This document shows positions 34,125 to 44,137 of a stretch of 64,000 bases of DNA, piece after piece. A model generated the notes under the pieces. It was not told where the DNA came from. It searched no databases and was given only the letters and a program-made list of their open reading frames with translations. This DNA is from Kalmusia sp. IMI 367209. Taxonomy: Eukaryota > Ascomycota > Dothideomycetes > Pleosporales > Didymosphaeriaceae. The stretch lies in NCBI GenBank assembly GCA_027946365.1, contig JAPEUQ010000009.1:620001-684000 (forward strand), read 5' to 3'. Made by a program: the position numbers and the translations under genes. Numbering within the stretch: the first letter of the stretch is position 1; each line of letters begins with the position of its first letter.

Positions 34125-36236
34125 GAGGGTTTGGAGTGACCGTAATAATGCGGCAGGATGCCAATGTACCTTTTTTGCGGTCCTGTTGAGGGAGCATGTC
34201 GTTGATCACTTCATATCTTGTAACGAATTATGAAGAGACGTATTCACGTAAAAAGTGCTGGATGATAGAGAACATCGACGAAAGTCCGGTGACCCATACC
34301 TTGTTCACGCGCAATCTCAGCGATGCAGTTCCAAACCCAACCCTAAGCGATGGCTTAGAAAACGCCAATATACCCTGTGCAAGCAGCCCGAGCATCCATT
34401 TCTGCACAAATAATAGAGTCGTAAAGTCACAGGACTGATCCTCCTCAAGTCGAGCTTACTTCCGAAGACCACTTTTGTACAAGAAACCGATTAGGATCAG
34501 GATTTTTAAGAACTAACCTTGTGTATGCGAGAGCGAGCACACCAAGGCGATTCCCATGTAGCCTCGTGTGCATCTTTTCGCGGCCTTTTGGACGCGCTGA
34601 GCATCTGTAGAAAGAGTACATAAATCCATTGTAGCCTTTTGCCTGTGTGAGTGCACGCATGCGGAAGGAGCATGCCTGATGATGCCTTACCGGACCCCTG
34701 TGGCTTTGAGGCGCTGCTCGCCACAGGTCGTAAGGCTTCGGCAGGATTGAGCACACCCCCCTCCAACCCCAGCTCTCCGAAAGACTCGAGGATGTTACAG
34801 CGGTCATGTGCAGTTCCACCGTCCGAACCCTCGGAAGCTTCGATTCTGCCCAATCAGAGCGATGGTGGCGCGCCGGTACCTATACCCCTGTGTCGATTAC
34901 ACCGGTCATTTTTCCCCTGCCTCCCGACAGATCTTAGCCCGAAAATACGATATTATATCTTACGATGCCCTCTTGTAAGCGCGTTCGGCCAGCTGATAGG
35001 CTGCTTTTGTCTTCCTCGCCCGAGAGCGCTACAGCAAGCATCGGCCATCTTACGATCGCCGGCCCGCGTACGTTACCGAAGAACCGCTCGTACGAGAGCT
35101 TACAACGAGGCCACATCGTACGAAATCTCATAGATACTCAAGCTCACAAGCACGACACACCGAAACAATCCTTGCTTTCGACTGCCTAGTTATCAATCGC
35201 AATTCGCGGTCGATTTTTTGTCACACCTATCGAGCCCTTGTACCGCAACACCTCACCTGCAAATTTCGTATTCGATCATGCAGGTTATCACGAAACGCTC
35301 AAGCATAGGCTCACGAAATGAGTTGACTTCGACCTGTCATGAAATGCCTTGTTTCGAACGTCAGCACCTTGTTTTTTGCTACTTTGTTAGTCCGTCCGTA
35401 ATTAAGCATCTGACATAAAGATGAGGCTGTGCTGCGTCCCTCCACCTTGGTTGGCTAGATACAGTCCCACGCTATGTGCGCAAGACGCGCTAGACCCAAG
35501 ACGGCACTCTATATTCATTATTAGCGAGAACGTTCGTGGACTCACCTGCACTGCTATCTGGGGCCTACCGTGGCTCCCTACTATGTACACCAAACTGCTT
35601 CCCTTCGTCTTGATTCAGCATAAGAAGAATGCACTGTGATTCGCATGATCTGAACCAAGAAAGCTCGTAGAAAGAGCTCGAGTAGATCGCTTTTTGAAAA
35701 TCAACACCGCGATTTCCTTCCGTGTTAAAGCAACGCAAATCTCGAACGAGTAGATCCTTCCTCTCTGGAAACTACAACTCCTTCTCGTCGCCGTTAAAAC
35801 ACAAGATTATTTGAACAATTTATTTCAGAGCGTTCTTCCCCGACATACGCGTCGCACACTTCAATTCTCGCCGGCTTCAGCCTTATCAGCTTACACTCAT
35901 GTCCGTGCCGCACGAGCGCATCGCTCCAATCGGTGCTGCTGGCAGTAACGACACACCGGTAGCGATGCTCACCGAGGCAATCAACCGAAACCCTGATGAG
36001 GCTGTGAATCTCGAGGGCGTACGAAATGGGCCAGTCCACCGTATTATGCAGCATTTACGCTCTCATTGACCAGCATCCTCTCAGGCTTCCCAATTTGGGT
36101 ATCTTTGCGAACTTGCCCAACAGAGAGGTCGTCGTATAAGTTCGTCGACTTTGGACGCTACATTGCATACTTTGTTACCATAATTCTCCACGTCGGACAG
36201 ACATCCAATCAGCACCTTCCTTGCCTAAATGGAATC
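34125..36236. other. gene-poor island between family copies 2 and 3
   Basis: It holds the conserved 3' flank of copy 2 (AAAAAGTGCTGGATGATAG at about 34250) and the leader of copy 3 (from about 35,800). A weak minus-strand candidate lies at 34.44-34.85 kb with a perfect-looking 48 nt intron (GTAAGG...ACACAG, 34640-34687). Its protein is not recognisable, so it is not called as a gene. Confidence 0.35.
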
Positions 36237-36562
36237 ATGGCCCTATCAAGCGAAGCAATCATCGCCATTGTGACCCTCTTCGTAACATGCGTTCCCCTTG
36301 CTTTGCTCCTCTTCCGCTTTTTATATGTGAGACGGAAGCAAAGCCGTGAGCCTGCTTACTACTCAACCTAAGAGCTTCGCTAATATTAGCAGGTATACAA
36401 CATGATTGTATCGATCTACAATCTATCTCCGCTTACACTTTGCCATGGATAGAAGATGTTCAGCCTAGAGACCAAGGGACGTATATTATCCGGCGGTATA
36501 CAGCATTTGAGAGTATGCTTGTGGTTAGACAAGATAGTGGGAGCACTGCTCATTCTATATAA
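36237..36562 (+). CDS. small single-pass membrane protein, SSEAIIA family, copy 3
   Basis: Exon 1 (36237-36345) encodes MALSSEAIIAIVTLFVTC, a hydrophobic span and RFLYVRRKQSR. The 47 nt intron (36346-36392, GTGAGC...CAG) is in phase 1. Exon 2 (36393-36562) gives IQHDCIDLQSISAYTLPW, DVQPRDQGTYIIRRYTAFES and MLVVRQDSGSTAHSI, total 92 aa. The intron position, phase and exon 1 length (109 nt) are identical to copies 1 and 5. Confidence 0.6.
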
Positions 36563-37093
36563 GCTCTGCAAGGAGAGCACAAAACATATTTTTCGCAAGG
36601 TGTGTTGCAAGGTGGCAGCTCAATATTCAAGGTATGAAGCTACAACCTTACGCTTGTTGCGGAAGGAGCGCGTGAGAAAAGCATTTGTTTAAGAGGCAGC
36701 GTCAACATCGCTTGTATCGATCAGCGTTAGTCGGTGTTTGTAAGATAGCTATACGACACCAGGATGCCACAGTGGGCAACATTTAGTCCTCACGAAAAAA
36801 TGGAACATCACGTGACCTCTGGTTATCCCAACAAGACTACCATAGTCCGTCAAAAAGATTGTATAAAATACAAGACTTCCAACTCGAACCAAAGCAGTAG
36901 TATGAAAAGTAGCATGAAGCAACACAACTAATTCATCGTATTTCGTCTATGCCATGCCCACCTCTTGCTAGCTGACCCTTTACGCTGTAGTCGACGGAGA
37001 GGAATTACATACTTCATACATCCTTACCTGAAACAGAAGAATCGTTTGCAGGCACTTGCCGTTAATCTCTACACAGCCCGCGCGGGATGGGTT
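36563..37093. other. gene-poor island between copy 3 and minisatellite
   Basis: AT-rich 3' flank of copy 3 and unassigned sequence. No gene seen. Confidence 0.35.
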
Positions 37094-37198
37094 GGGATGT
37101 AATGGATTGGGATGTAATGGATTGGGATGTAATGGATTGGGATGTAATGGATTGGGATGTAATGGATTGGGATGTAATGGATTGGGATGTAATGGATT
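37094..37198. repeat. 15 bp minisatellite, seven perfect copies
   Basis: Unit GGGATGTAATGGATT repeated exactly seven times without a mismatch. It is followed to about 37247 by decayed units (TGGAGTCAAGGGATTAGG, GGATGGGATGGATTGG). Both strands are open through it (GLGCN or HPNPL repeats), but that is a consequence of the unit being a multiple of three. Perfect identity inside an otherwise degenerate island implies recent amplification. Confidence 0.95.
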
Positions 37199-37247
37199 TG
37201 GAGTCAAGGGATTAGGATGGGATGGATTGGAACGGGATGGCATGGGG

Positions 37248-38440
37248 CAAATGCAGTAAGATAGCACGTAGCGCGTCAGAAGAGGCGTCAGCCGTCTGGG
37301 TTCCTCGCGGGCCGTGGGCGTTCCTTTAGCGGGGCAATGTAGGTCACGCCAGGCCTAATGTGGCTTAATCCTTGCTCCTCTACAGGGACCCTTGCGCCGA
37401 GCCTCCGCTGTACTTGTAGATCCACGCGGGACAACAACGGGTACTCATGTGTGGGCTGCCCCCCTCAGGTCAGCATCGGCCAAAGCGCGGCCAGTTCTCG
37501 AGATTTTCTCATACAAATCTTGGTGGCGTTGACAGGGGGAACAGCCTGTTCATGAGTCCCCCATGAATTTCTGGCAGATGGTCGGATCGGCCGGGGCTGT
37601 TTCAACTTAGTCCCCTGCCCTTGCGTCGTAAGCATGTTCCCGGCACGTCATGAGCTGTACCATTGTACCCACTGTAGTGTATAGCAGCAGATTGCCCGAG
37701 CGTCACAACCGGACCCGTACCAGGTAGAATTGATCTTGGTTGGCTCGTGGAGCTCGACAGGGTACGCCACCTCGGAAACAAGAGAGGGCGTCCGATGGAT
37801 TACTACAAAGGGTAAGGTAAAGTGGCTAGACCTTGCAGTAGAAAGGATGCGCCGGGCGGAGCGTAGCCCTCAAGTGTCGCGCATGCCTGCACACAGCACA
37901 AACCGAGCAAGACATGAGGCAGCGCAATTCCCCGACTATAAAGCTTGAGAACACCACCTCGAATGCTACAAATCACTTCCCGTCTTCGGGCAACCATCTC
38001 ACCAACAGGTAAATCTTTCCCAAGTCAACATTACGACTCTACATCGTCTCTTTCGAGATACAAAACGTCGCAGCCTCTCTAGAGTGCTTTCTATCCAAGA
38101 CACACGTTGTTGACTCCAATCCTCAAGACTTCAACCTTGCCCACTTGACCATCACCTTCGTAAGAGCACACCTCCCCGATCCGGTATGGCACCGCCACAC
38201 AGGGGACAAGCCGCTTACCCCATATGCAGTGAGCACATTGAGCTTACCGAGGAACACCCCTGCCCCCTCCTTGGTACATAATCTTGTGCCTCCGACTACT
38301 AGGCCAAAGCCCAACATAACCACTCGAGATATATAATCATCAAACCCGAACGATACATCTTACAACCTACTTCACACTTCTTCACATCATTAATATTTCC
38401 ATTACTTGGAAGCGCCCTTCTAACTAAACCGGACGAAGCC
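37248..38440. other. gene-poor island between minisatellite and copy 4
   Basis: A GC-rich part (37,270-37,720) is followed by the leader of copy 4, with TATAAAG at 37937-37943 and CACCACCTCGAATG after it. No other gene seen. Confidence 0.4.
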
Positions 38441-38786
38441 ATGTCACTCTCGAGCGAAGCAATCATCGCCATCATTGCCCTCCTAACAACATGTATATCC
38501 TTTGCTATCAGCTTCCTATACAAGCGACAAATGAAAACCCGTTAGTATCTACCACTGTCATCCTCCAACCCACTTACCTCCATGACTAACGCTGACAGGC
38601 ACACAATATGATGATATTAGTCTACCAACACACACAAACCATCCTAGTACCCCCGCTCATACGATATCATGGCCGACAGATTCTCAGTCCAAGAACCAAT
38701 GGACATATTTCGAACGGCGGCATACGACCTTTGAGAGAGTACTTGTTTTCGGGCAGGAAGACGGACGCACTGTTCGCCCTTTATGA
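38441..38786 (+). CDS. small single-pass membrane protein, SSEAIIA family, copy 4
   Basis: This is the best-preserved copy. Exon 1 (38441-38540) encodes MSLSSEAIIAIIALLTTC, a hydrophobic span and SFLYKRQMKTR. The intron at 38541-38598 (GTTAGT...GACAG, phase 1) has a TGACTAACGCTGAC branch region. Exon 2 (38599-38786) gives TQYDDISLPTHTNHPSTPAH, TISWPTDSQSKNQWTYFERR and TTFERVLVFGQEDGRTVRPL, total 95 aa. The tail has no known motif. The conserved pieces across copies are DDISLPTHT, ISWPTD, WTY-x-x-RR and a Gly-Gln-Asp/Glu-Gly near the end. Confidence 0.65.
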
Positions 38787-40731
38787 GCCTTGTCGTGTAA
38801 GTTCATCACTACGCAATCATCCACCGATACCAACGCCGGAACTTACAGATATAAAGACTACTTTGGTCTTTGCTTCTAGAGATATTAGGGGCCATGATGG
38901 TGTTTATTTCATTTCTTGTAACTAGTTGTCGAGATACCCTTTCCCTTTAAAAAAGTTACCTGTAGAATAACAGCTAATATCAACGAATACCATATCAAAT
39001 TTCCAAGACATTTCTTACCCGCAATCGCCGACTAGGTCAAAATACACAGAGCCCGAGCCTGACGATCGTACATATCCCGCTGGCACACACCATTGCGAAC
39101 AGCTTGGAACTATACCATGAATTACAAAGTCGGACAAGTTCCTAAAATCTTGACAATCAACGAGATAGCAGATCGGGAAGGCCAGAGCGGCGCGACTACT
39201 TTGACAGCCCACAAAATATACAAATCCATCCCTTATAGCTGTCCGTGTTACAGCCTCTAAAACCTTCCTGCATCAAGAAGTCCTAGAGTGATTATGTGCA
39301 TCCATACGAACTGGGAACAATGCAAAGAAATTAGCTCCTCGCCGGGGCCTGTGGCTGCGGTATCTTCTGGATCGCAACGGAGCCGCAATGTCAACGATGA
39401 GTCGATGTCAAGTCGGCGGAAATGGACGGCTGTGTTGGAGCGCAAGATGCGCAAGCGAGTCCTCACAAGTGCGAGCGAATCAACCCTACGACCGGCAAGC
39501 CCTGCAACACCATCTTCTCACAGCCTTATGAGCTTACTAGGCACGAGGACACGATTCATAATGCGCGAGTAGCACCTCGGTTAGTCCGTGTGGTCAGTGT
39601 GGATCTCACTAGGAGGCGTTGCGCTGGGCACGACCGCCTTCGCGCACTTTTTTGTTTTCAATCGTCTCCGAGATTCTGCTTCGCCTGGACGTTCGACGCA
39701 CCACACGCGTCAGTCCGTACAGGATCCTCGCAGTGCTACCTCAGCACAGAGGATCAAACCGCTTCTAGATTGCTCGGAGCGTACATATTGTTAGCGCCTA
39801 AGGATTCTCAATAGCGCTTCGCAGCGCTCAAGGATAAAAGATATGAGAAGTTTACCGCTTTAAAGTTTTGAGTAGGTAGATCTTGGGGTGGAAAGCTACC
39901 TTGCAGTGCGTCGGCCCGCGGATGGACCCACGGCGACAAGCGACAGGAAGCATACCAACTGCATACATCAACCGTGGCCCACAAGTATTTTCCCATGCGC
40001 CGGGCCTTGGCTGCGGATCGATGCTGCACAATTCCAACCAACGGACCGCTCCGTAAGAACTGTTCCAGGGTATAGGTACCCTGCGAGCTACATGGGAGAA
40101 GACCCGATGGGGTGCACAAGCAAGAACGAGGAGAGCTGACGGCCGTCGTCATGGCCTTGCAGTGGGCTCAGGGCCGTTGGGGCTTGCTCCGTGCCACGGA
40201 AGTTTGAGGAGGCCCTCCTGGGTCACTTCGAAGTCGTTAATAGACCAATAGGAAAGGCATGGAAGTCCGTGCGCCACCTCAGGACCAACCATGTTCGCAG
40301 CATGCGGTACACAGTCACCTTCCTTGTGGTGGAGTACAGTCATCCCTACATATGTTCCGTTGCCTGAGAGTTTGTACCGGTAAAATGCACGGGCCTCTGC
40401 CCTACAACCATCCCCAGCCGTATCTTTTTTGCTGCTTGCAGTACGTCCCACCTGCCACTATAAAATGTCTAAACACAAGGCCCAATTCCCCTCTAACTTC
40501 CAAAGCATCTGCTTCTTACGACAATCAATACTTTCGTACTACGACTCTGAATCATTTTCGTTGGATACATTACTATCACATCTCTCCGCGCTGCTTTCGC
40601 TCCAATACACACGTACACCTCAATCAACATTGAATTCAGCCTTCCTAGCCTACTCTCAATCTCGCATAGTGCAGGCGCTACACCGATACTCCACACTGAA
40701 CGGACCAGAACGAAACATTCCAGTACACGTG
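38787..40731. other. gene-poor island between family copies 4 and 5
   Basis: It contains the 3' flank of copy 4, a C2H2 zinc-finger remnant (39464-39569), a GC-rich patch around 40,000-40,300 and the leader of copy 5 with TATAAAA at 40459-40465. No intact gene. Confidence 0.4.
39464..39569 (+). pseudogene. broken C2H2 zinc-finger transcription factor remnant
   Basis: A frame at this point reads HKCERINPTTGKPCNTIF followed by SQPYELTRHEDTIHNAR. This is a complete C2H2 finger (Cys-x8-Cys-x12-His-x4-His) of the kind found in Rpn4-like fungal transcription factors. Those proteins carry a second finger directly after, but here the sequence following 39570 is out of frame and unrelated. Nothing of the N-terminal part is visible upstream. 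It is a fragment, not an expressed gene. Confidence 0.6.
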
Positions 40732-40995
40732 ATGGCTCTATCCAACGAAGCAACCATTGCCATGACAGCTCTTCTCGTGACATGTGCATCCTTCGCCGTT
40801 TACCTTGGCCGCTTTCTGCACAAGAAATACGTGCGAAACCGTAAGTCCACTGTTGCTGCCCCTCCGCAACTCTTCACGGGTGTTGCACTAACGCTGACAG
40901 GATTGGGGAACAACGGTACTGGTATACCATTACACGAACGTCAACTGATATACATTCAAGGAGGAGTGTACGAAAGAGTGCTCAATCCACATTAA
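40732..40995 (+). CDS. small single-pass membrane protein, SSEAIIA family, copy 5, shortened
   Basis: Exon 1 (40732-40840, 109 nt) encodes MALSNEATIAMTALLVTC, a hydrophobic span and RFLHKKYVRN. The intron at 40841-40900 is GTAAGT...CTAACGCTGACAG in phase 1; it is 60 nt with no in-frame stop. Exon 2 (40901-40995) is only 95 nt and encodes LGNNGTGIPLHERQLIYIQG then GVYERVLNPH. Total 67 aa. The middle of the tail present in the other copies is deleted, so this copy may be degenerating or specialised. Confidence 0.5.
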   Translation: MALSNEATIAMTALLVTCASFAVYLGRFLHKKYVRNRKSTVAAPPQLFTGVALTLTGLGNNGTGIPLHERQLIYIQGGVYERVLNPH

Positions 40996-41330
40996 GAGGG
41001 CGTGGAAGGAGAAGAGGGGCCTTGGACGCCAACATACCATGCCAACGGACCAAGTGTTGCACTGTAATCGCATTGGTATACATCCATCCAATACCGACAC
41101 TGAGATTGATAAATGTAAAAGATACGTCATCTTTCGTCTTCTTCCTGTAGCAGTATTGAGGGAGACTGTATTTTTCGTTGATTCCATTCCCTGTCTCGAA
41201 TTGCTGCCATACCCCAATTGCGGTAGAGAAAAGTGCTCGACGCGGTAGCGAATATCGATGAAACACGGGTAAAATAGACATATCAGGGTATCAAATACCC
41301 TCTAGTCAAATCAAATACCTCGCACTCTTC
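40996..41330. other. 3' flanks between copy 5 and the telobox Myb gene
   Basis: 335 bp with a remnant of the family 3' element (GAATATCGATGAAAC at about 41249). It then reaches the convergent end of the Myb gene. Confidence 0.4.
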
Positions 41331-43685
41331 TCACACCCTCCTCTCTCCCACCTCCTCCAACAGCCCCTTTTCCAGCGTCAACATGGCCCTTCCAGCGCCA
41401 GTATTCACCATCGGCGCCAGCGTAGCGCCGGACGCATATCCCGCACCTGTACCCTGAGGAAAGCTCAGTCCAAAACCATCATCGAAAGGGAAAGTCGCCG
41501 CCTGGGTATCGAGTCGGGGATCTATCTCTAGGCCAGAGAGTAGGTCGGAGGGCGGAGGCAGGTTGTGCACTGCGCTGCGGGCACTTGAGGCGGGGACCGG
41601 GGGGAAGACAATGGTGGGGAGATTTGGAGTGCGGAGAAGATGGTTGGTTGACTGTTTAGTGGATGGCGTTGTGGTGTTCATAGCAGCCGATGTAGCGGAC
41701 GTAGTAGTTCCAAGAGCAGTGTTGGTATGTTGGAATGGTTCCGGAAGCCGTGAGGATGCTTGATGGCCGGGTGCGCTAGGATGCGGCGGCGTCAGCGACA
41801 GCACGTTGGAGTTCAGCAGCGCCATGGGCATGTTCAGCGTCACCATGGGGTTGATGTGCATGCCGTCTGTGCCATTGAGGACAGTAAGAGGGGCGTCGCT
41901 GGCGAGAGTGCTCATTGAGGGCAACCCGGCAGTCGATACTGAGGTCATGTTCGTGGGATTTGCGTCTGCCCATTCGAAGATGTTCCTGTTGAGGATGATG
42001 GGACTATGGCTGTTGTCACCGTCTTCTTCCGAAGCGAGATCACCAAAGTCTTCCAGTGGGCCCGTGAATGAAGTCAGGAAAGATTCACGTAGGGCGAGCG
42101 GCATAAGGTTAGGGTTGGAAGGTGCGGTCGAGTTCAAGCTGGAGAAGGAAGTATCGGCAGTGGAGTCTTTCGTTCTAGACGAATGTGGGGAGCCCTCGCT
42201 ATCCATGCTTCTGGTCGAATCTTGGGTGATGCTTGTCTCCTTTTCCCTCCCCTTCTCTTTCTCTTTCAACTTCAGCTCGTCTTTCGGCTTAATCTTGTAC
42301 CCAAGTTTGACGAACACCTCCGGATACCTGATCCGGAAACGGTCACGCAAGTCAGTCGGTCGGCGACCGGAGAAGCCCAATTCTTCGTCATCCCTCATCA
42401 AAAGCCATTGGGATGTGTATTTCTCAAACCCCTTCAAGAGATTTTCGTCGTCTTTCTCAGTGAATGCACGCCGTTCTCTGCGATTGCTCTTGGCAAAAAC
42501 GCCATGTATATACGTGTTTGGGGAATCTGCTGGCTCTTCCCGTTGCTCCCCACGCTGAACTTGGCTCATGTTGATTTCACGGACAGTTTCTTGGACGACA
42601 AGATCTTGGTGGCTTGGTATTTTCAAAGACGTAGATGATGCAGCTGTGCGCTGAGAATTGTTGTCTGCTGTACCTCCCTTGCGTTTAGAATTCCTGGGTT
42701 TGACCCCTTCACCTGGAAAACATGTGCGGAACCTGTCTTTCAGGTCGACAGCGGTGCGTTGATGGAAGGTGAAATCGGGGCACTGGAGTATCTTCTTCCA
42801 GCTTCCAATGCCAAACCTACTGACGCCGACTAGCAAGTCCTTGGTTTCCTGGTCTGACCATTTATTCCTCTTTTTGAAGCCCTTTGTCACGGTAGCCCCT
42901 ACGGGTGGCGTGGACTGCTCGGTTCTGCTCGCGTTCTCCTGGTCACTCGTGGACGTGGGAATAGTCCCGACCCTTTCTTCCACCCTTGGCTCTCCCAATG
43001 CACCGGACGTGTATTTCTCAGGCCCCGCATCCGGTAATGCATCTTTCTCATTCTCTCTCCTCTGTTCATACCCGCCTATATTCCGCAGGGCAACGCCGTC
43101 TGCGATGTCTCTTCCAAAAGCACCCGAATCGCTTGTGATGGGTGGATACAATCTACCTTGCGCGAAGGCAGGCGGTTGGTGTAAACCCTGTAGCAGAGGA
43201 GGTATCCTCGGCCGTTTGGTACTCTTCTTCGGCTGCTGAGGTAGCTTTGGCAGTTTCAACAGCGGCTTTTCTGTGATTGTATGTGCCGGGGAGTCAATAG
43301 GCTCATCAGCCCTCTTCCTCTTGTTGGAATGCTGCTGGGACGGATCCAACAGCAAATCGCTCAGTCGTCCGCTGAAAGGTGTTACTGCTGCTGCCGGAAC
43401 AGGCTGTATAGTCGTAGCCGCCGGCGTCTCTCTGTTCAAAACGCTCGCGATCGGGGCGCTGGGCTTCTGCCGCTTCGGCTGGTTCGGGCTTTGCTGGTGA
43501 TGGCTTTGGTCAAGCAGCGAGGAGCTGCTGGATGTAGGATTCGCGCGTGTGTCATCGTGGGTGGTGCTTGGCTCGACCGGATGCAATCGTCGCGGGGCAG
43601 TCGATGGTTGTATCGATGGGAGAGTGTGGAGCGGAGGACGGTCGAGGGAGGAGTGTCCCAGCAGTGTTGCTATTCGGGGTTCCAT
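41331..43685 (-). CDS. two-repeat telobox Myb protein, telomere-binding candidate (Tay1/Teb1-like)
   Basis: Single-exon 784 aa protein. The N-terminal 270 residues are low-complexity, rich in Ser, Pro and Gln, with basic KKSTKRPR-type clusters that could act in nuclear import. The first Myb repeat is at about 272-330 (KWSDQETKDLLVGVSRFGIG, SWKKILQ) and ends with the telobox VDLKDRFRT. The second is at about 405-460 (FTEKDDENLLKGFEKY, SQWLLM) and ends with TDLRDRFRIRYP. Paired telobox repeats are typical of the fungal proteins Teb1 (fission yeast) and Tay1 (Yarrowia), which bind TTAGGG-like DNA at telomeres and promoters. The C-terminal part is Ser/Thr/Asn-rich and unstructured. Confidence 0.85.
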   Translation of the reverse strand: MEPRIATLLGHSSLDRPPLHTLPSIQPSTAPRRLHPVEPSTTHDDTRANPTSSSSSLLDQSHHQQSPNQPKRQKPSAPIASVLNRETPAATTIQPVPAAAVTPFSGRLSDLLLDPSQQHSNKRKRADEPIDSPAHTITEKPLLKLPKLPQQPKKSTKRPRIPPLLQGLHQPPAFAQGRLYPPITSDSGAFGRDIADGVALRNIGGYEQRRENEKDALPDAGPEKYTSGALGEPRVEERVGTIPTSTSDQENASRTEQSTPPVGATVTKGFKKRNKWSDQETKDLLVGVSRFGIGSWKKILQCPDFTFHQRTAVDLKDRFRTCFPGEGVKPRNSKRKGGTADNNSQRTAASSTSLKIPSHQDLVVQETVREINMSQVQRGEQREEPADSPNTYIHGVFAKSNRRERRAFTEKDDENLLKGFEKYTSQWLLMRDDEELGFSGRRPTDLRDRFRIRYPEVFVKLGYKIKPKDELKLKEKEKGREKETSITQDSTRSMDSEGSPHSSRTKDSTADTSFSSLNSTAPSNPNLMPLALRESFLTSFTGPLEDFGDLASEEDGDNSHSPIILNRNIFEWADANPTNMTSVSTAGLPSMSTLASDAPLTVLNGTDGMHINPMVTLNMPMALLNSNVLSLTPPHPSAPGHQASSRLPEPFQHTNTALGTTTSATSAAMNTTTPSTKQSTNHLLRTPNLPTIVFPPVPASSARSAVHNLPPPSDLLSGLEIDPRLDTQAATFPFDDGFGLSFPQGTGAGYASGATLAPMVNTGAGRAMLTLEKGLLEEVGERRV

Positions 43686-44137
43686 ATTCGGATAATAGCG
43701 TGTTGCGCCATCTGGAGAGGCGTGGCATCACGAGCTTCTCGTGGTGTTGTTTGGCATGTGGCTTGTCCTACGTTCGGTGGTGCTATGGAGATCGCTCGGA
43801 TATCGGCGATCCACGGTCGATAAGATAAGCTAGCATTTCACCAGCTTTGCGTCTCAGCACGAATGCGACACAGTCTCGTTTATGGCGCTAAAACGAAAAA
43901 ATGTTCTGCTGGGCAAACGTGCTAGATTAAAGCATAGTGCTAATCATGATTCCATAGGCTCCCCAAATGCGCAGTCTTAGATTGGAACGGGTCTATTGCC
44001 GACTTCTGTTGGGCTGGTACCGAACGCCCACGAACTCTACTCTCATATGCATTTATTCCATCCCATATTCCTCCATTTTACGATCTACAGCTGAAAGATC
44101 ACATTGAACTATTTCCTTTCCTCCAACTTTGCTAGCC
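43686..44137. promoter_or_regulatory. divergent promoter region
   Basis: 452 bp between the Myb gene (-) and a membrane-protein gene (+). No site was recognised with confidence. Confidence 0.35.

Noticed and set aside
34440..34853. Two-exon minus-strand gene with a clean 48 nt intron
   Set aside because: The splice sites look good, but neither exon frame gives a recognisable or compositionally convincing protein, so it is kept only as a remark.
37094..37198. CRISPR-like array
   Set aside because: Units are contiguous with no spacers, and this is a eukaryotic genome.
37056..37267. Open frames through the minisatellite (GLGCN and HPNPL repeats)
   Set aside because: A 15 bp unit is a multiple of three, so all stop-free phases stay open; not evidence for a gene.
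41806..42558. 250-codon plus-strand open frame
   Set aside because: It is antisense to the telobox Myb gene; Ser-rich shadow without motifs.
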